A stretch of 45,892 bases of DNA from Criibacterium bergeronii (GTDB lineage Bacteria; Bacillota; Clostridia; Peptostreptococcales; Filifactoraceae): the NCBI RefSeq assembly GCF_001693775.2, contig NZ_MBEW02000013.1:1-45892 (forward strand). Reading direction: 5' to 3'. The notes beneath the pieces are model-generated. The model saw only the letters and a program-made list of their open reading frames with translations. It was not told the origin of the DNA and did no database searches. Below, in pieces: positions 34,487 through 42,895 of the stretch. A program made the position numbers and the translations under genes. How positions within the stretch are numbered: position 1 is the stretch's first letter; every line of letters starts with the position of its first letter.

Positions 34487-35908
34487 ATGAAAAAAACTGA
34501 AAATATTTGTGAAAAAAATAACAGTAAATCTTTAAATTTTTGTGAAGATATCCCTTGTACGCAAATAAATAGCTATATTGAAAGTATATTAAATACAGTT
34601 CAAGATGGTGTATATATTACTGATGGAAAGTCAAAGACGATATTTTTGAACAATGCTTATGAAAAATTATCCGGCACTAAAAAGGAGTTATTTTTGAATA
34701 AAACCATGACTAGAATTATCGAAGAGGGGCTTATTGATAAGTCGGGCACAATGGAGGCATTAAACTCAAAAAAAGAGATAACTATGAACCAAACTCTAAA
34801 TAATAAAAATCAAGTGCTAATTACCTCTACTCCTTTATTTGACCTTGATGGTAATATCAACCTAGTGGTTACTACTGTAAGAGATGTGACCCTAATAAAC
34901 AGTTTAAAAAACGAATTAAATAGGACGACATTGGACATGAACAAGCTAAAAAGCTTAATTCATGAAAAAGATGGCATCGTATATCAATCAAAGCAAATGG
35001 AGAACACAATACTTACAGCAAAAAAAGTAGCGGTGTATGACACGTCAGTGTTAATAAGTGGAGAAACAGGAGTCGGAAAGGACATAGTTGCAAGAATAAT
35101 ACATAAAAACAGCAATAGAGCAAACAAACCGTTTATAGATATCAACTGTTCAGCCATACCTGAAAGCTTGATGGAGTCAGAGCTGTTTGGCTATGAGGGC
35201 GGGAGCTTTACAGGTGCACTCACAAAAGGCAAGAAAGGAATATTTGAGCTTGCAAATGGAGGCACTCTATTTTTAGACGAAATAGGAGAGCTGTCGCTTA
35301 ATATGCAGGCAAAGCTCCTTAAAACATTGCAAAACAAAACAATCAGAAAAATCGGAGGCTCAAAGGAAATACCGATAGATGTCAGGATAGTCAGTGCAAC
35401 AAATCAAGACTTAAAATCAATGATAGAAGAAAAAAAATTCCGCGATGACTTATATTACAGGATAAATATAATACCAATTGAAATATTACCGCTTAGAAAA
35501 AGAAGAGAGGACATATTGTTGTTGGTAAACCATTTTTTAGAAAAGAGCAACGAAATCAATCATGAAAATAAATTTTTTTCTAAGGAGGCGTTGCTTGCGC
35601 TTTATAATTATGATTTTCCGGGAAATGTTAGAGAGCTGAAAAATCTTGTTGAACGCAGTGTTGTACTGAGTAGAGACGATGAGATACAGTTAAATGACCT
35701 ACCAACAGTAATTAAAATCAGCGACTTCCAAGAAAAATCATTTGAATTGAAAAAAGGTGTAAATTTTAAACAAGCAGTGGATAATTTTGAAAAAATGGTA
35801 ATTAAAAACGCATTAGATAATTCAAGCACTTCAAAAGAGGCGGCAATTAAATTAGGGATGAATGAGTCTACTCTGACAAGAAAAAAACAAAAGCTGGGAA
35901 TAATTTAA
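34487..35908 (+). CDS. PAS-domain sigma-54-dependent transcriptional activator
   Basis: A bacterial enhancer-binding protein of 473 residues. A PAS-type sensor (about 28-135) is followed by an AAA+ domain: Walker A GETGVGKD (192-199), the sigma-54 contact loop as GSFTGA (239-244; normally GAFTGA), Walker B LFLDEIGE (261-268), and RDDLYYRIN. A Fis-type HTH ends it (about 440-472: SKEAAIKLGMNESTLTRKK). There is no receiver domain, so control is presumably by a ligand of the PAS domain. The N-terminal 25 residues hold four cysteines. It lies immediately upstream of abfD, its likely target; crotonase 1 is another candidate. The ligand is unknown. Confidence 0.9.
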   Translation: MKKTENICEKNNSKSLNFCEDIPCTQINSYIESILNTVQDGVYITDGKSKTIFLNNAYEKLSGTKKELFLNKTMTRIIEEGLIDKSGTMEALNSKKEITMNQTLNNKNQVLITSTPLFDLDGNINLVVTTVRDVTLINSLKNELNRTTLDMNKLKSLIHEKDGIVYQSKQMENTILTAKKVAVYDTSVLISGETGVGKDIVARIIHKNSNRANKPFIDINCSAIPESLMESELFGYEGGSFTGALTKGKKGIFELANGGTLFLDEIGELSLNMQAKLLKTLQNKTIRKIGGSKEIPIDVRIVSATNQDLKSMIEEKKFRDDLYYRINIIPIEILPLRKRREDILLLVNHFLEKSNEINHENKFFSKEALLALYNYDFPGNVRELKNLVERSVVLSRDDEIQLNDLPTVIKISDFQEKSFELKKGVNFKQAVDNFEKMVIKNALDNSSTSKEAAIKLGMNESTLTRKKQKLGII

Positions 35909-35939
35909 AATGGCAGAGTAGTATAAAAAAAATTTATTA

Positions 35940-35999
35940 TTGCAAAAATGCAATATATTTCATTTATGCAATAGATTGAAAGTGCAACATACTTTGCAG
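35940..35999 (+). promoter_or_regulatory. Candidate upstream activator sites for abfD
   Basis: Five TGCA cores within 60 bp (starting at 35941, 35949, 35967, 35983, 35995), most in the form TGCAA. The first two form the palindrome TTGCA-AAAA-TGCAA. They lie 145-205 bp upstream of the -24 element, the usual place for enhancer sites of sigma-54 activators. Confidence 0.5.
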
Positions 36000-36066
36000 A
36001 TTTAACAAAAATAATTTCGAATAATCAATTTTAAAATAATTCATTTTAATAATAAAAAGTAAAAAT

Positions 36067-36126
36067 AATAATTTTGCTTAAATTTCTGAAAAATTTCATT
36101 GAAATTCTAAGCAAAATTATTTTTTT
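36067..36126 (+). terminator. Terminator after the activator gene
   Basis: AATAATTTTGCTTA pairs perfectly with TAAGCAAAATTATT, with more pairing (ATTTC/GAAAT) inside, followed by a T-run. It lies between the proposed enhancer sites and the promoter, and would block readthrough from the activator gene into abfD. Confidence 0.85.
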
Positions 36127-36142
36127 ATTAAATTTTATAAAT

Positions 36143-36159
36143 TTGGCACGTTTTTTGCT
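36143..36159 (+). promoter_or_regulatory. Sigma-54 promoter of abfD
   Basis: TTGGCAC-N5-TTGCT, matching the -24/-12 consensus, with GG at 36145-36146 and GC at 36157-36158. Start expected near 36170, giving a leader of about 97 nt. Confidence 0.9.
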
Positions 36160-36266
36160 ATTTAATAAAGCGTAAGTAAAAGTTTTCCTAAGCGTTTTTA
36201 AAATAGGAAAATTAGAATTGATATTCATAATTTAAATTTAATTTATTTTGCAAAGGAGAAATTAAC

Positions 36267-37739
36267 ATGGCACTTATGACAGGTAAACAGTACATTGAAA
36301 GCTTGAAAGCATTAAAACCAAAGGTATACATCTTTGGTGAATTAATTGATGACCCTACATCACATCCTATATTAAGACCTTCAATCAATTCAGTAGCTAT
36401 GACATATGACTTAGCACATGACCCTGAGTACGAAGATGTAATGACAGCTACAAGCCATTTAACAGGCGAAAAAATAAACAGATTTTGCCATATACATCAT
36501 AGTACAGAAGATTTGGTTAAAAAAATCAAAATGCAAAGATTATTAGGTCAAAAAACTTCAAGCTGTTTCCAAAGATGCGTAGGTATGGACGCATTCAATG
36601 CAATTTATTCAACTACATATGAAATAGATAAAAAATATGGCACTGAGTATCATGAAAGATTTAAAAAATATTTACTAATGGCTCAAAAAAATGACTGGAC
36701 AGTTGATGGAGCTATGACAGACCCTAAAGGTGACAGAGGACTATCTCCATCTCAACAGGAAGACCCGGATTTATTTGTGCATATCGAAGAAATAAGACAA
36801 GATGGTATAGTTGTATCCGGAGCAAAGGCTCACCAAACAGGCTCTATAAACTCACATGAACATTTAATCATGCCTACACAAGCTATGAAAGAGGCTGACA
36901 AGGATTATGCAGTAAGCTTTGCAGTACCTACAAACGCTGAAGGTGTATTCATGATTTATGGTAGACAATCATGTGATACAAGAAAACTTGAAAAGGATGT
37001 AGATATAGACCTTGGAAATAACACATTTGGCGGACAAGAAGCATTAGTTATATTTGACCATGTATTCGTACCAAATGAAAGAGTATTTATGTGTCAAGAA
37101 TATGAATATTCAGGTATGCTAGTTGAAAGATTTGCCGGATATCATAGACAATCTTACGCATGTAAAACAGGCGTTGGCGATGTACTTATCGGTGCAGCAG
37201 CCTTAGCGGCAGATTACAATGGAGCAGCAAAAGCAAGCCACATCAAAGATAAAATTATTGAAATGCAACACCTAAACGAAACAATGTGGGCATGTTCACT
37301 TGCTTGCTCTTATGAAGGAACAAAGACTGAGTCAGGTGCATATTTAATCAACCTATTACTTGCCAACGTATGTAAACAAAACGTTACAAGATTTCCTTAT
37401 GAAATAGCTAGACTGGCTCAAGACCTAGCCGGCGGTATCATGGTTACAATGCCATCTGAGGCTGACCTAAGAGGAGCTGAAACCGGAAAATGGGTTAAAA
37501 AATATCTTGCCGGCAAAGTTGGCATGGATGTAGAAAATAGAATGAGAGTATTAAGACTTATCGAAAATCTATGCTTAGGTACAGCGGCAGTAGGATATCT
37601 TACTGAGTCAATGCACGGTGCAGGCTCTCCTCAGGCACAAAGAATAATGATAGCAAGACAAGGCAACCTAGAGGCTAAAAAAGAAATGGCTAGAAAAATA
37701 GCTCATATTGATACATCCAAAGATAACGTTACAAAATAG
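36267..37739 (+). CDS. abfD: 4-Hydroxybutyryl-CoA dehydratase/vinylacetyl-CoA isomerase
   Basis: An FAD and [4Fe-4S] enzyme that dehydrates 4-hydroxybutyryl-CoA to crotonyl-CoA and isomerises vinylacetyl-CoA. The 490 residues match the usual length. The cluster ligand candidates are Cys100 and Cys104 (SSCFQRCVGMD), His293 and Cys299 (GYHRQSYACKTG), which correspond to the ligands known for the Clostridium aminobutyricum enzyme. AAAGGAG precedes the ATG. It is preceded by a sigma-54 promoter and followed by the CoA-transferase that would supply its substrate. It places 4-aminobutyrate, succinate or 4-hydroxybutyrate fermentation in this organism. Confidence 0.95.
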   Translation: MALMTGKQYIESLKALKPKVYIFGELIDDPTSHPILRPSINSVAMTYDLAHDPEYEDVMTATSHLTGEKINRFCHIHHSTEDLVKKIKMQRLLGQKTSSCFQRCVGMDAFNAIYSTTYEIDKKYGTEYHERFKKYLLMAQKNDWTVDGAMTDPKGDRGLSPSQQEDPDLFVHIEEIRQDGIVVSGAKAHQTGSINSHEHLIMPTQAMKEADKDYAVSFAVPTNAEGVFMIYGRQSCDTRKLEKDVDIDLGNNTFGGQEALVIFDHVFVPNERVFMCQEYEYSGMLVERFAGYHRQSYACKTGVGDVLIGAAALAADYNGAAKASHIKDKIIEMQHLNETMWACSLACSYEGTKTESGAYLINLLLANVCKQNVTRFPYEIARLAQDLAGGIMVTMPSEADLRGAETGKWVKKYLAGKVGMDVENRMRVLRLIENLCLGTAAVGYLTESMHGAGSPQAQRIMIARQGNLEAKKEMARKIAHIDTSKDNVTK

Positions 37740-37802
37740 AGGCTATTAGTAGTATCTAATAAGACATTAATTCAATATAATAGATTTTAATAATAAACCC
37801 CT

Positions 37803-37856
37803 TTCAAATTCGGCTAGAGATGTTGGCAAATAACATCTCTAGCACTGGATTTGAAA
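37803..37856 (+). other. Long hairpin between abfD and the CoA-transferase gene
   Basis: GCTAGAGATGTT (37813-37824) pairs perfectly with AACATCTCTAGC (37832-37843) across a 7-nt loop. TTTCAAAT and ATTTGAAA outside extend the stem. No T-tract follows, so it may be an RNA-processing or stabilising element rather than a terminator. Confidence 0.6.
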
Positions 37857-38010
37857 ATGTAGTTAAAGTAAGTTGTATTTTGACAGTCAGTAGTTATATA
37901 TAAACTTAGAAATAGATTTTTTATAAAAAACAATAGAAATAGATTTAAAAATTGACAAATATTTAACTATTAAAAAAACTGACTGATGATAAAGCAAGCA
38001 AGGAGGTATC

Positions 38011-39312
38011 ATGGATTTTATACAAGAATATAAAAATAAATTAAAAACGCCGCAAGAGGCAGTTAAAATGATAAAATCAGGTGACAGAGTTGTAGTGCAG
38101 CACGCCACCGGAGAACCTTTAGCCTTAGTAGATGCGATGGTAAAAAATAAAGATGCTTATGAAAATGTGGAAATAGTCCACATGGTAGCAATGGGAAAAG
38201 CTGAATATTGCAAAGAGGGCATGGAAAAACATTTCAGACATAATGCTATCTTTGTAGGTGGCTCTACAAAAAAAGCAGTAGCAGAAGGAAGAACAGATTT
38301 TACTCCAACATTTTTCTTTGAAGTTCCTAGACTTTTTAAAAATAATTTACCTGTAGATGTTGTGCTGATACAAGTTACTCCTCCAAATGAAGATGGAGAA
38401 GTGAGCCTTGGTGTATCTTGCGATTACACTACACCGGCAGTAAAAAGTGCAAAGCTTGTAATTGCTCAGGTAAATAAAAATATGCCTTGGACATATGGAG
38501 CTACTGTATTAAACTTGGATGAAATAGATGTTTTTGTTGAACATGATGAACCAATAATTGAGCTTGGCAAACCAAAAATCGGTGAGATTGAAAAAATGAT
38601 TGGTAAACATTGTGCTGAATTAATTCAAGATGGAGACACACTACAGCTTGGTATAGGAGCTATACCTGATGCAGTATTATCTTTTTTGGGTGAAAAAAAA
38701 GATTTGGGTATTCACTCAGAAATGTTTGCTGATGGAGTAGTTGACCTTGTAAAAAAAGGTGTAATAACAAACAATAAAAAGAAAACACACGCAGGTAAGC
38801 TAGTTGCAGCATTTTTAATGGGTACTAAGGACTTATATGATTTTGTAGACCATAACCATGATGTGCTGATGATGCCGGTTGATTATGTAAATAATCCAAC
38901 GGTTATTATGAAAGAAGATAATATTGTAAGCATAAATTCATGTATACAAGTAGATTTGATGGGGCAAGTTGTATCAGAGTCCATCGGAGATATGCAAATA
39001 AGCGGAGTAGGTGGACAAGTAGACTTTGTAAGGGGAGCTTCCATGGCAAAAAATGGAAGGTCAATAATAGCAATGCCTAGTACAGTCAAGGGTAAAACTT
39101 CAAAAATTGTAGCAAAGATAGATGATTATGCGGCAGTTACGACAAGCAGAAATGATGTGGACTACATTGTTACAGAGTATGGTATAGCACACCTTAAAGG
39201 GCAAACTCTAAGAGAAAGGTCTAAAAGATTGATTAAAATTGCTCATCCGGATTTTAGAGCTGATTTAATAAAATATCATAATGAAAAATTTCATGACAAT
39301 TTTTCGCTTTAA
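38011..39312 (+). CDS. abfT: 4-Hydroxybutyrate CoA-transferase
   Basis: It transfers CoA from acetyl-CoA or butyryl-CoA to 4-hydroxybutyrate. The 433 residues belong to the acetyl-CoA hydrolase/transferase (Cat2-type) family. The catalytic glutamate is Glu237 in HSEMFADG. The CoA-binding glycine loop is QLGIGAIPD (212-220), and the C-terminal ISGVGGQVDFVRGA and TEYGIAHLKGQTLRER are conserved. CAAGGAGG precedes the ATG. It is 271 bp from abfD and could share its transcript, as no sigma-54 element was found in the gap. Related family members using butyrate are a possible alternative identity. Confidence 0.88.
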   Translation: MDFIQEYKNKLKTPQEAVKMIKSGDRVVVQHATGEPLALVDAMVKNKDAYENVEIVHMVAMGKAEYCKEGMEKHFRHNAIFVGGSTKKAVAEGRTDFTPTFFFEVPRLFKNNLPVDVVLIQVTPPNEDGEVSLGVSCDYTTPAVKSAKLVIAQVNKNMPWTYGATVLNLDEIDVFVEHDEPIIELGKPKIGEIEKMIGKHCAELIQDGDTLQLGIGAIPDAVLSFLGEKKDLGIHSEMFADGVVDLVKKGVITNNKKKTHAGKLVAAFLMGTKDLYDFVDHNHDVLMMPVDYVNNPTVIMKEDNIVSINSCIQVDLMGQVVSESIGDMQISGVGGQVDFVRGASMAKNGRSIIAMPSTVKGKTSKIVAKIDDYAAVTTSRNDVDYIVTEYGIAHLKGQTLRERSKRLIKIAHPDFRADLIKYHNEKFHDNFSL

Positions 39313-39343
39313 TTTTGCGTAAATAATATAAAGAACTATAAGA

Positions 39344-39408
39344 TAATCAAGTATCAGGTTGTTCAATCCAAAATATAAATCTTAACTTAAAGACTTGGTG
39401 CTTGATTA
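39344..39408 (+). terminator. Weak hairpin after the CoA-transferase gene
   Basis: TAATCAAG (39344-39351) can pair with CTTGATTA (39401-39408), with a long loop holding only partial further pairing, then AATTTTAG. Termination is doubtful. Confidence 0.25.
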
Positions 39409-39440
39409 AATTTTAGTTTAAAATTTAAAGAGGAAGGCGA

Positions 39441-39725
39441 ATGGAAGAGTTATTAATTAAAACAGGACGCATAGTAGACGAGCAGATAAGACCTTCTATC
39501 AATTCGCATGGTGGCGACATTACAATAGTTGGCTTGGATAAGGAGGTACTAACTATAAAATTGACAGGACATTGTGCAGGGTGCCCCTTGTCACAAATAT
39601 CGACTGCTCAATGGATAGAAGAAACGATTAATAAGAGTATGGGAACAGATTTAAAAGTTAAGGTTTACAATGAAGTAAGTGATGAATTATGGGATTTTGC
39701 AAAAACTATTTTAAGAAAACAATAA
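39441..39725 (+). CDS. NifU C-terminal-domain protein
   Basis: A 94-residue Nfu-type scaffold that could carry or transfer an Fe-S cluster. It has the NifU signature GGDITIVGL and the CxxC pair in GHCAGCPLSQIS (about residues 47-50). The tail of about 25 residues is not typical of the minimal domain. AGGAAG precedes the ATG. It ends 14 bp before the permease. Its place beside an oxygen-sensitive [4Fe-4S] enzyme (abfD) suggests a dedicated maturation or repair role; that is inference. Confidence 0.85.
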   Translation: MEELLIKTGRIVDEQIRPSINSHGGDITIVGLDKEVLTIKLTGHCAGCPLSQISTAQWIEETINKSMGTDLKVKVYNEVSDELWDFAKTILRKQ

Positions 39726-39739
39726 TGGGGGGTTACAGT

Positions 39740-41104
39740 ATGGCAAAAAGAGAATACGGGCAAGAACAACCTTACATACCAGTTGGTATTTTTAAATTAA
39801 GACTGCCATTTATACATTATAGAGTTGAAGTATCTGAGCTTTTGCAAGCGATACTAATGTGTTCTACCTGTCTAGGTGCAATACCGGTACTTACGGAAAA
39901 TTTGGGTATACCATTTGAATTAGCATGGTCAATGGTTATTATAAATGGATTATTGTATACAATCCATGCAACATGGGGAGACCCTGTTGTACCCGGATGG
40001 ATTACACCTGCAATACCATTAACATTGGCATACATTACCGGATTTGAAATGGGACCTGAAAGAACTCAAGCCATGATAGCTTTGCAGATAATGGTTGGGG
40101 TAATATTTTTGGTAATGGGTATTACTGGAATGGCTAGCAAGCTTTTAAGAATAGTGCCTGAGTCAATAAAGGCAGGTATACTTATGGGAGCAGGGCTTGC
40201 TGCAATAATAGGTGAATTTACACCAGGAAAAAGATTTGACAAGACTCCTATCACTATAGGACTATGTATATTACTTTCTTACTTTATGCTTTTTTCGGAA
40301 AAATTTAAAAAAATGCGTAAGTCCAATTTTGTTTTAGATAAGATAGCAGGCTTTGGTATGTTGCCGGCTATTATTCTAGCTGTTATTGTCGGACCTATAG
40401 TTGGCGAATATCCAGTTCCAAATATAGATATATTCCCAATCATACATTTTCCGGATATCAATGGCATATTACAGCACGCAAGCATATTTGGTGTAGGATT
40501 TCCAAACATTGATTTATTTATTAAAGCTATACCAACAGCTATAGTTATATACATAATAGCTTTTGGAGATTTTGTTACTACAGAGGCTCTTATAGGAGAG
40601 GCTGATGAAATAAGACAAGATGAAAAAATAGATTTTAATGCAAATAGGTCAAATCTTTTAAGTGCAGTAAGAAATTTAATAGAAGGATTTTTCTGTGCAT
40701 ATCCAACTTTAGCCGGACCACTATGGGCAGCAGTAACAGCCTCTGTTGCAGAAAGATATAAAGAAGGCCCTGACAAGATGCAGAGCATATTCTCAGGTGT
40801 TGGTACATTTAGATGGGCGACATTTATTGCAGTTACACTTACTCCTGTAGTTACACTAGTGCAGCCGATATTACCAGCAGCTTTAAGTGCTACACTTGTA
40901 GTGCAAGGATTTATTTGCACAAGATTAGCCATGGAGTCTTGCCCAAATAGACTTGATATGGGTATATGTGGGGTTATAGGTGCAATGATAGTGGCAAAAG
41001 GAGCATCTTGGGGACTTGCAACAGGTATAGTCCTAGTTATATTATTGAGCATAAAAGATGCAAATAAGGCAAAAATAGCTGCTGAAAAAGTAGAAAATGA
41101 ATAA
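39740..41104 (+). CDS. Multi-pass membrane permease (NCS2/SLC23-like)
   Basis: An integral membrane protein of 454 residues with roughly 12 hydrophobic segments. The frame opens at 39689, but GGGGGG (39727-39732) and the charged MAKREYGQEQ opening support the ATG at 39740. GDFVTTEALIGEADE in the middle and the repeated hydrophobic bundle architecture resemble nucleobase/anion permeases of the SLC23-SLC26 fold. No substrate-binding signature is certain. Its place in the 4-hydroxybutyrate cluster suggests uptake or exchange of a fermentation acid, such as 4-hydroxybutyrate, but xanthine/uracil-type transport cannot be excluded. Confidence 0.7.
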   Translation: MAKREYGQEQPYIPVGIFKLRLPFIHYRVEVSELLQAILMCSTCLGAIPVLTENLGIPFELAWSMVIINGLLYTIHATWGDPVVPGWITPAIPLTLAYITGFEMGPERTQAMIALQIMVGVIFLVMGITGMASKLLRIVPESIKAGILMGAGLAAIIGEFTPGKRFDKTPITIGLCILLSYFMLFSEKFKKMRKSNFVLDKIAGFGMLPAIILAVIVGPIVGEYPVPNIDIFPIIHFPDINGILQHASIFGVGFPNIDLFIKAIPTAIVIYIIAFGDFVTTEALIGEADEIRQDEKIDFNANRSNLLSAVRNLIEGFFCAYPTLAGPLWAAVTASVAERYKEGPDKMQSIFSGVGTFRWATFIAVTLTPVVTLVQPILPAALSATLVVQGFICTRLAMESCPNRLDMGICGVIGAMIVAKGASWGLATGIVLVILLSIKDANKAKIAAEKVENE

Positions 41105-41196
41105 AAAATTATACATTTTAGCAATAGCATAATAAATACAAATATTTAATGTTTTAGCCAAAACAAACTAAATATCCTACAAATAAAATTTTAATG

Positions 41197-41234
41197 AGGA
41201 ATTCCCGATTAGTTACTTCGGGGTTTCCTTTTTT
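41197..41234 (+). terminator. Terminator after the permease gene
   Basis: AGGAATTCCCG pairs with CGGGGTTTCCT (one mismatch, one wobble), followed by T6. It lies 18 nt before the next gene, so it could also be a leader attenuator for that gene. Confidence 0.7.
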
Positions 41235-41251
41235 ATATAAGAAAGGAAAAT

Positions 41252-41530
41252 ATGAAAATAGGAATAAAGTATTGCGGAGGATGTCAAAGTAAGTATAATA
41301 GAAGGAAAGTAGTAGACGAAATAATAAATAAAAATTCAAATCAAAATGATTTTTATTTCGTTGAAGAAAATGGAGTATATGACTTAATCGTAGTAGTATC
41401 AGGGTGTCAAATAAAATGTGCATCAATTTCTAAATATATTACTAAAAATGGCTATTTAGAAATAGATTGTCAAAATTATCAAGAGGCTCAGAAATTATTA
41501 GCAAAAAAATTGACTGAAATAAAATTTTAA
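41252..41530 (+). CDS. Small cysteine-motif protein of unknown function
   Basis: I do not recognise this 92-residue protein with confidence. It opens MKIGIKYCGGCQSKYNR, with a CGGC motif at 8-11, and has a second pair, CQIKC, near residues 52-56. The strand-helix pattern suggests a small alpha/beta fold; metal or cluster binding through the four cysteines is plausible. GAAAGG precedes the ATG. It sits between the permease and rpoN inside the fermentation region. A redox or Fe-S partner of abfD is a guess. Confidence 0.7.
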   Translation: MKIGIKYCGGCQSKYNRRKVVDEIINKNSNQNDFYFVEENGVYDLIVVVSGCQIKCASISKYITKNGYLEIDCQNYQEAQKLLAKKLTEIKF

Positions 41531-41556
41531 TTTAATTATAAAGGCAGGAGGAAAAA

Positions 41557-42858
41557 TTGATAAATAATAAATTAGATATTAAACTGAAACAAAATCTTAT
41601 AGTTACACAATCTCAAATCCTGTCTTTAAAATTATTAGAAATGAACCAAATTGAGCTGAAAGAATATTTAATAAACGAATATGAGTCTAATCCCATATTA
41701 AAAAAACAAGAATTAGAAAAAATTAATTTGCAAAGCATAAAAACCAAGCATATTTCAAATAAAACAAATATGGATGAGCAAAACAATACATTGGATTATG
41801 CCATATATTACGACAAAAATATAGAAATCGAGCTACTATTCCAGCTAGATGTCACTTCATTTTCAAACAAACAGATAGAAATTATGAAATACCTAATAGG
41901 ATTGCTGGACGATAAAGGCTTTTTTAAATATGATTTAAAAGACATTTCACAGCTTACAAATTATAATCTTAAAGAACTCAAGGATTGCTTAGAAATACTT
42001 AAACAATTAGAACCTGAAGGAATATTTAGTGAAAATCCTGAGCAGTGCCTAATTTATCAATATAACAAGCACTGGCAAACAGACGATGAAATTAACATAC
42101 TAATAAAAAATAATTTACAAGACTTGCTTTTAAGAAACGTAACTAAAATAAACAAACAAACAAGTATTAAACAAGAAAAAATAAGAGAAGTAATAGACAA
42201 AATCAGCGATTTAACCCCATATCCATTTTATAACAAAGCTGACAGTCAACCCGAATATATAATACCTGACATATTAGTATCTAGGATAAATAATGTTTGG
42301 AAAATAGAACTAAACGACACCTTTGTAGACGAATATACCTATGATGATTATTATTTATCCTTAATTCAAAAAGCACAGGACGAAGAACTAAAAAAATACC
42401 TAAATATAAACTTGGAAAGAGCTAGATTTGCAATAGAAAGCATTAAAAAAAGAAGAAACACCATACTAAAAATAGTAAAAAATATATTAGATAGACAAGA
42501 AAACTATTTTTTGAAAAACCAACCTCTAAAGCCAATGACACTGTCAGATATAGCAAATGATTTAGATATAAGTGAGTCTACAGTCAGTAGAGCAGTGAAA
42601 TGCAAGTATATGCAGTATAAAAAAATGTATCTACTAAAAGAATTATTTTCTAATAAAGTAAATGCACAAGGCAATTCATCTAAAGAAGTAAAAAATATCA
42701 TAAAAAATATAATAGACTCAGAAAATAAAAAAAGTCCATATAGCGATTTAGAAATAAAAGATATAGTATTAAACCAAGGAATAAAGATATCAAGACGCAC
42801 TGTTACAAAATATAGAGAGTCAATGGACATATTAAATTCTTCTAAAAGAAAAAAATAA
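41557..42858 (+). CDS. rpoN: RNA polymerase sigma-54 factor
   Basis: The alternative sigma factor that reads -24/-12 promoters and needs an AAA+ activator. The 433 residues start at TTG (AGGAGG at 41546-41551, 5 nt before). The activator-interaction region I is recognisable (QNLIVTQSQILSLKLLEMNQ, then LKEYLINEYESNPIL). The core-binding region follows, then the HTH (LSDIANDLDISESTVSRAV), and the RpoN box near the C-terminus is SRRTVTKYR (412-420), a variant of the usual ARRTVAKYR. The acidic region II is very short. It is encoded about 5 kb from the activator and its predicted target promoters. Confidence 0.95.
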   Translation: MINNKLDIKLKQNLIVTQSQILSLKLLEMNQIELKEYLINEYESNPILKKQELEKINLQSIKTKHISNKTNMDEQNNTLDYAIYYDKNIEIELLFQLDVTSFSNKQIEIMKYLIGLLDDKGFFKYDLKDISQLTNYNLKELKDCLEILKQLEPEGIFSENPEQCLIYQYNKHWQTDDEINILIKNNLQDLLLRNVTKINKQTSIKQEKIREVIDKISDLTPYPFYNKADSQPEYIIPDILVSRINNVWKIELNDTFVDEYTYDDYYLSLIQKAQDEELKKYLNINLERARFAIESIKKRRNTILKIVKNILDRQENYFLKNQPLKPMTLSDIANDLDISESTVSRAVKCKYMQYKKMYLLKELFSNKVNAQGNSSKEVKNIIKNIIDSENKKSPYSDLEIKDIVLNQGIKISRRTVTKYRESMDILNSSKRKK

Positions 42859-42895
42859 ATTTTTAAGGCATATATTGACATTTAGGTGAAAAATT

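Larger units (their letters stand above)
35909..36266. other. Regulatory intergenic region before abfD
   Basis: No gene in these 358 bases. They contain in order: a cluster of TGCAA-type motifs (35940-35999), a terminator (36067-36126), a near-consensus sigma-54 promoter (36143-36159), and the AAAGGAG ribosome binding site of abfD. Confidence 0.75.

Noticed and set aside
37824-37845. TTGGCAAATAAC, resembling a -24 element before the CoA-transferase gene
   Set aside because: There is no GC dinucleotide 12 bp after the GG. The sequence is the loop and arm of the 37803-37856 hairpin.
40279-41130. 283-codon open frame antisense to the permease gene
   Set aside because: The plus-strand frame has transmembrane periodicity, a strong ribosome binding site and operon context; the antisense frame has none of these.
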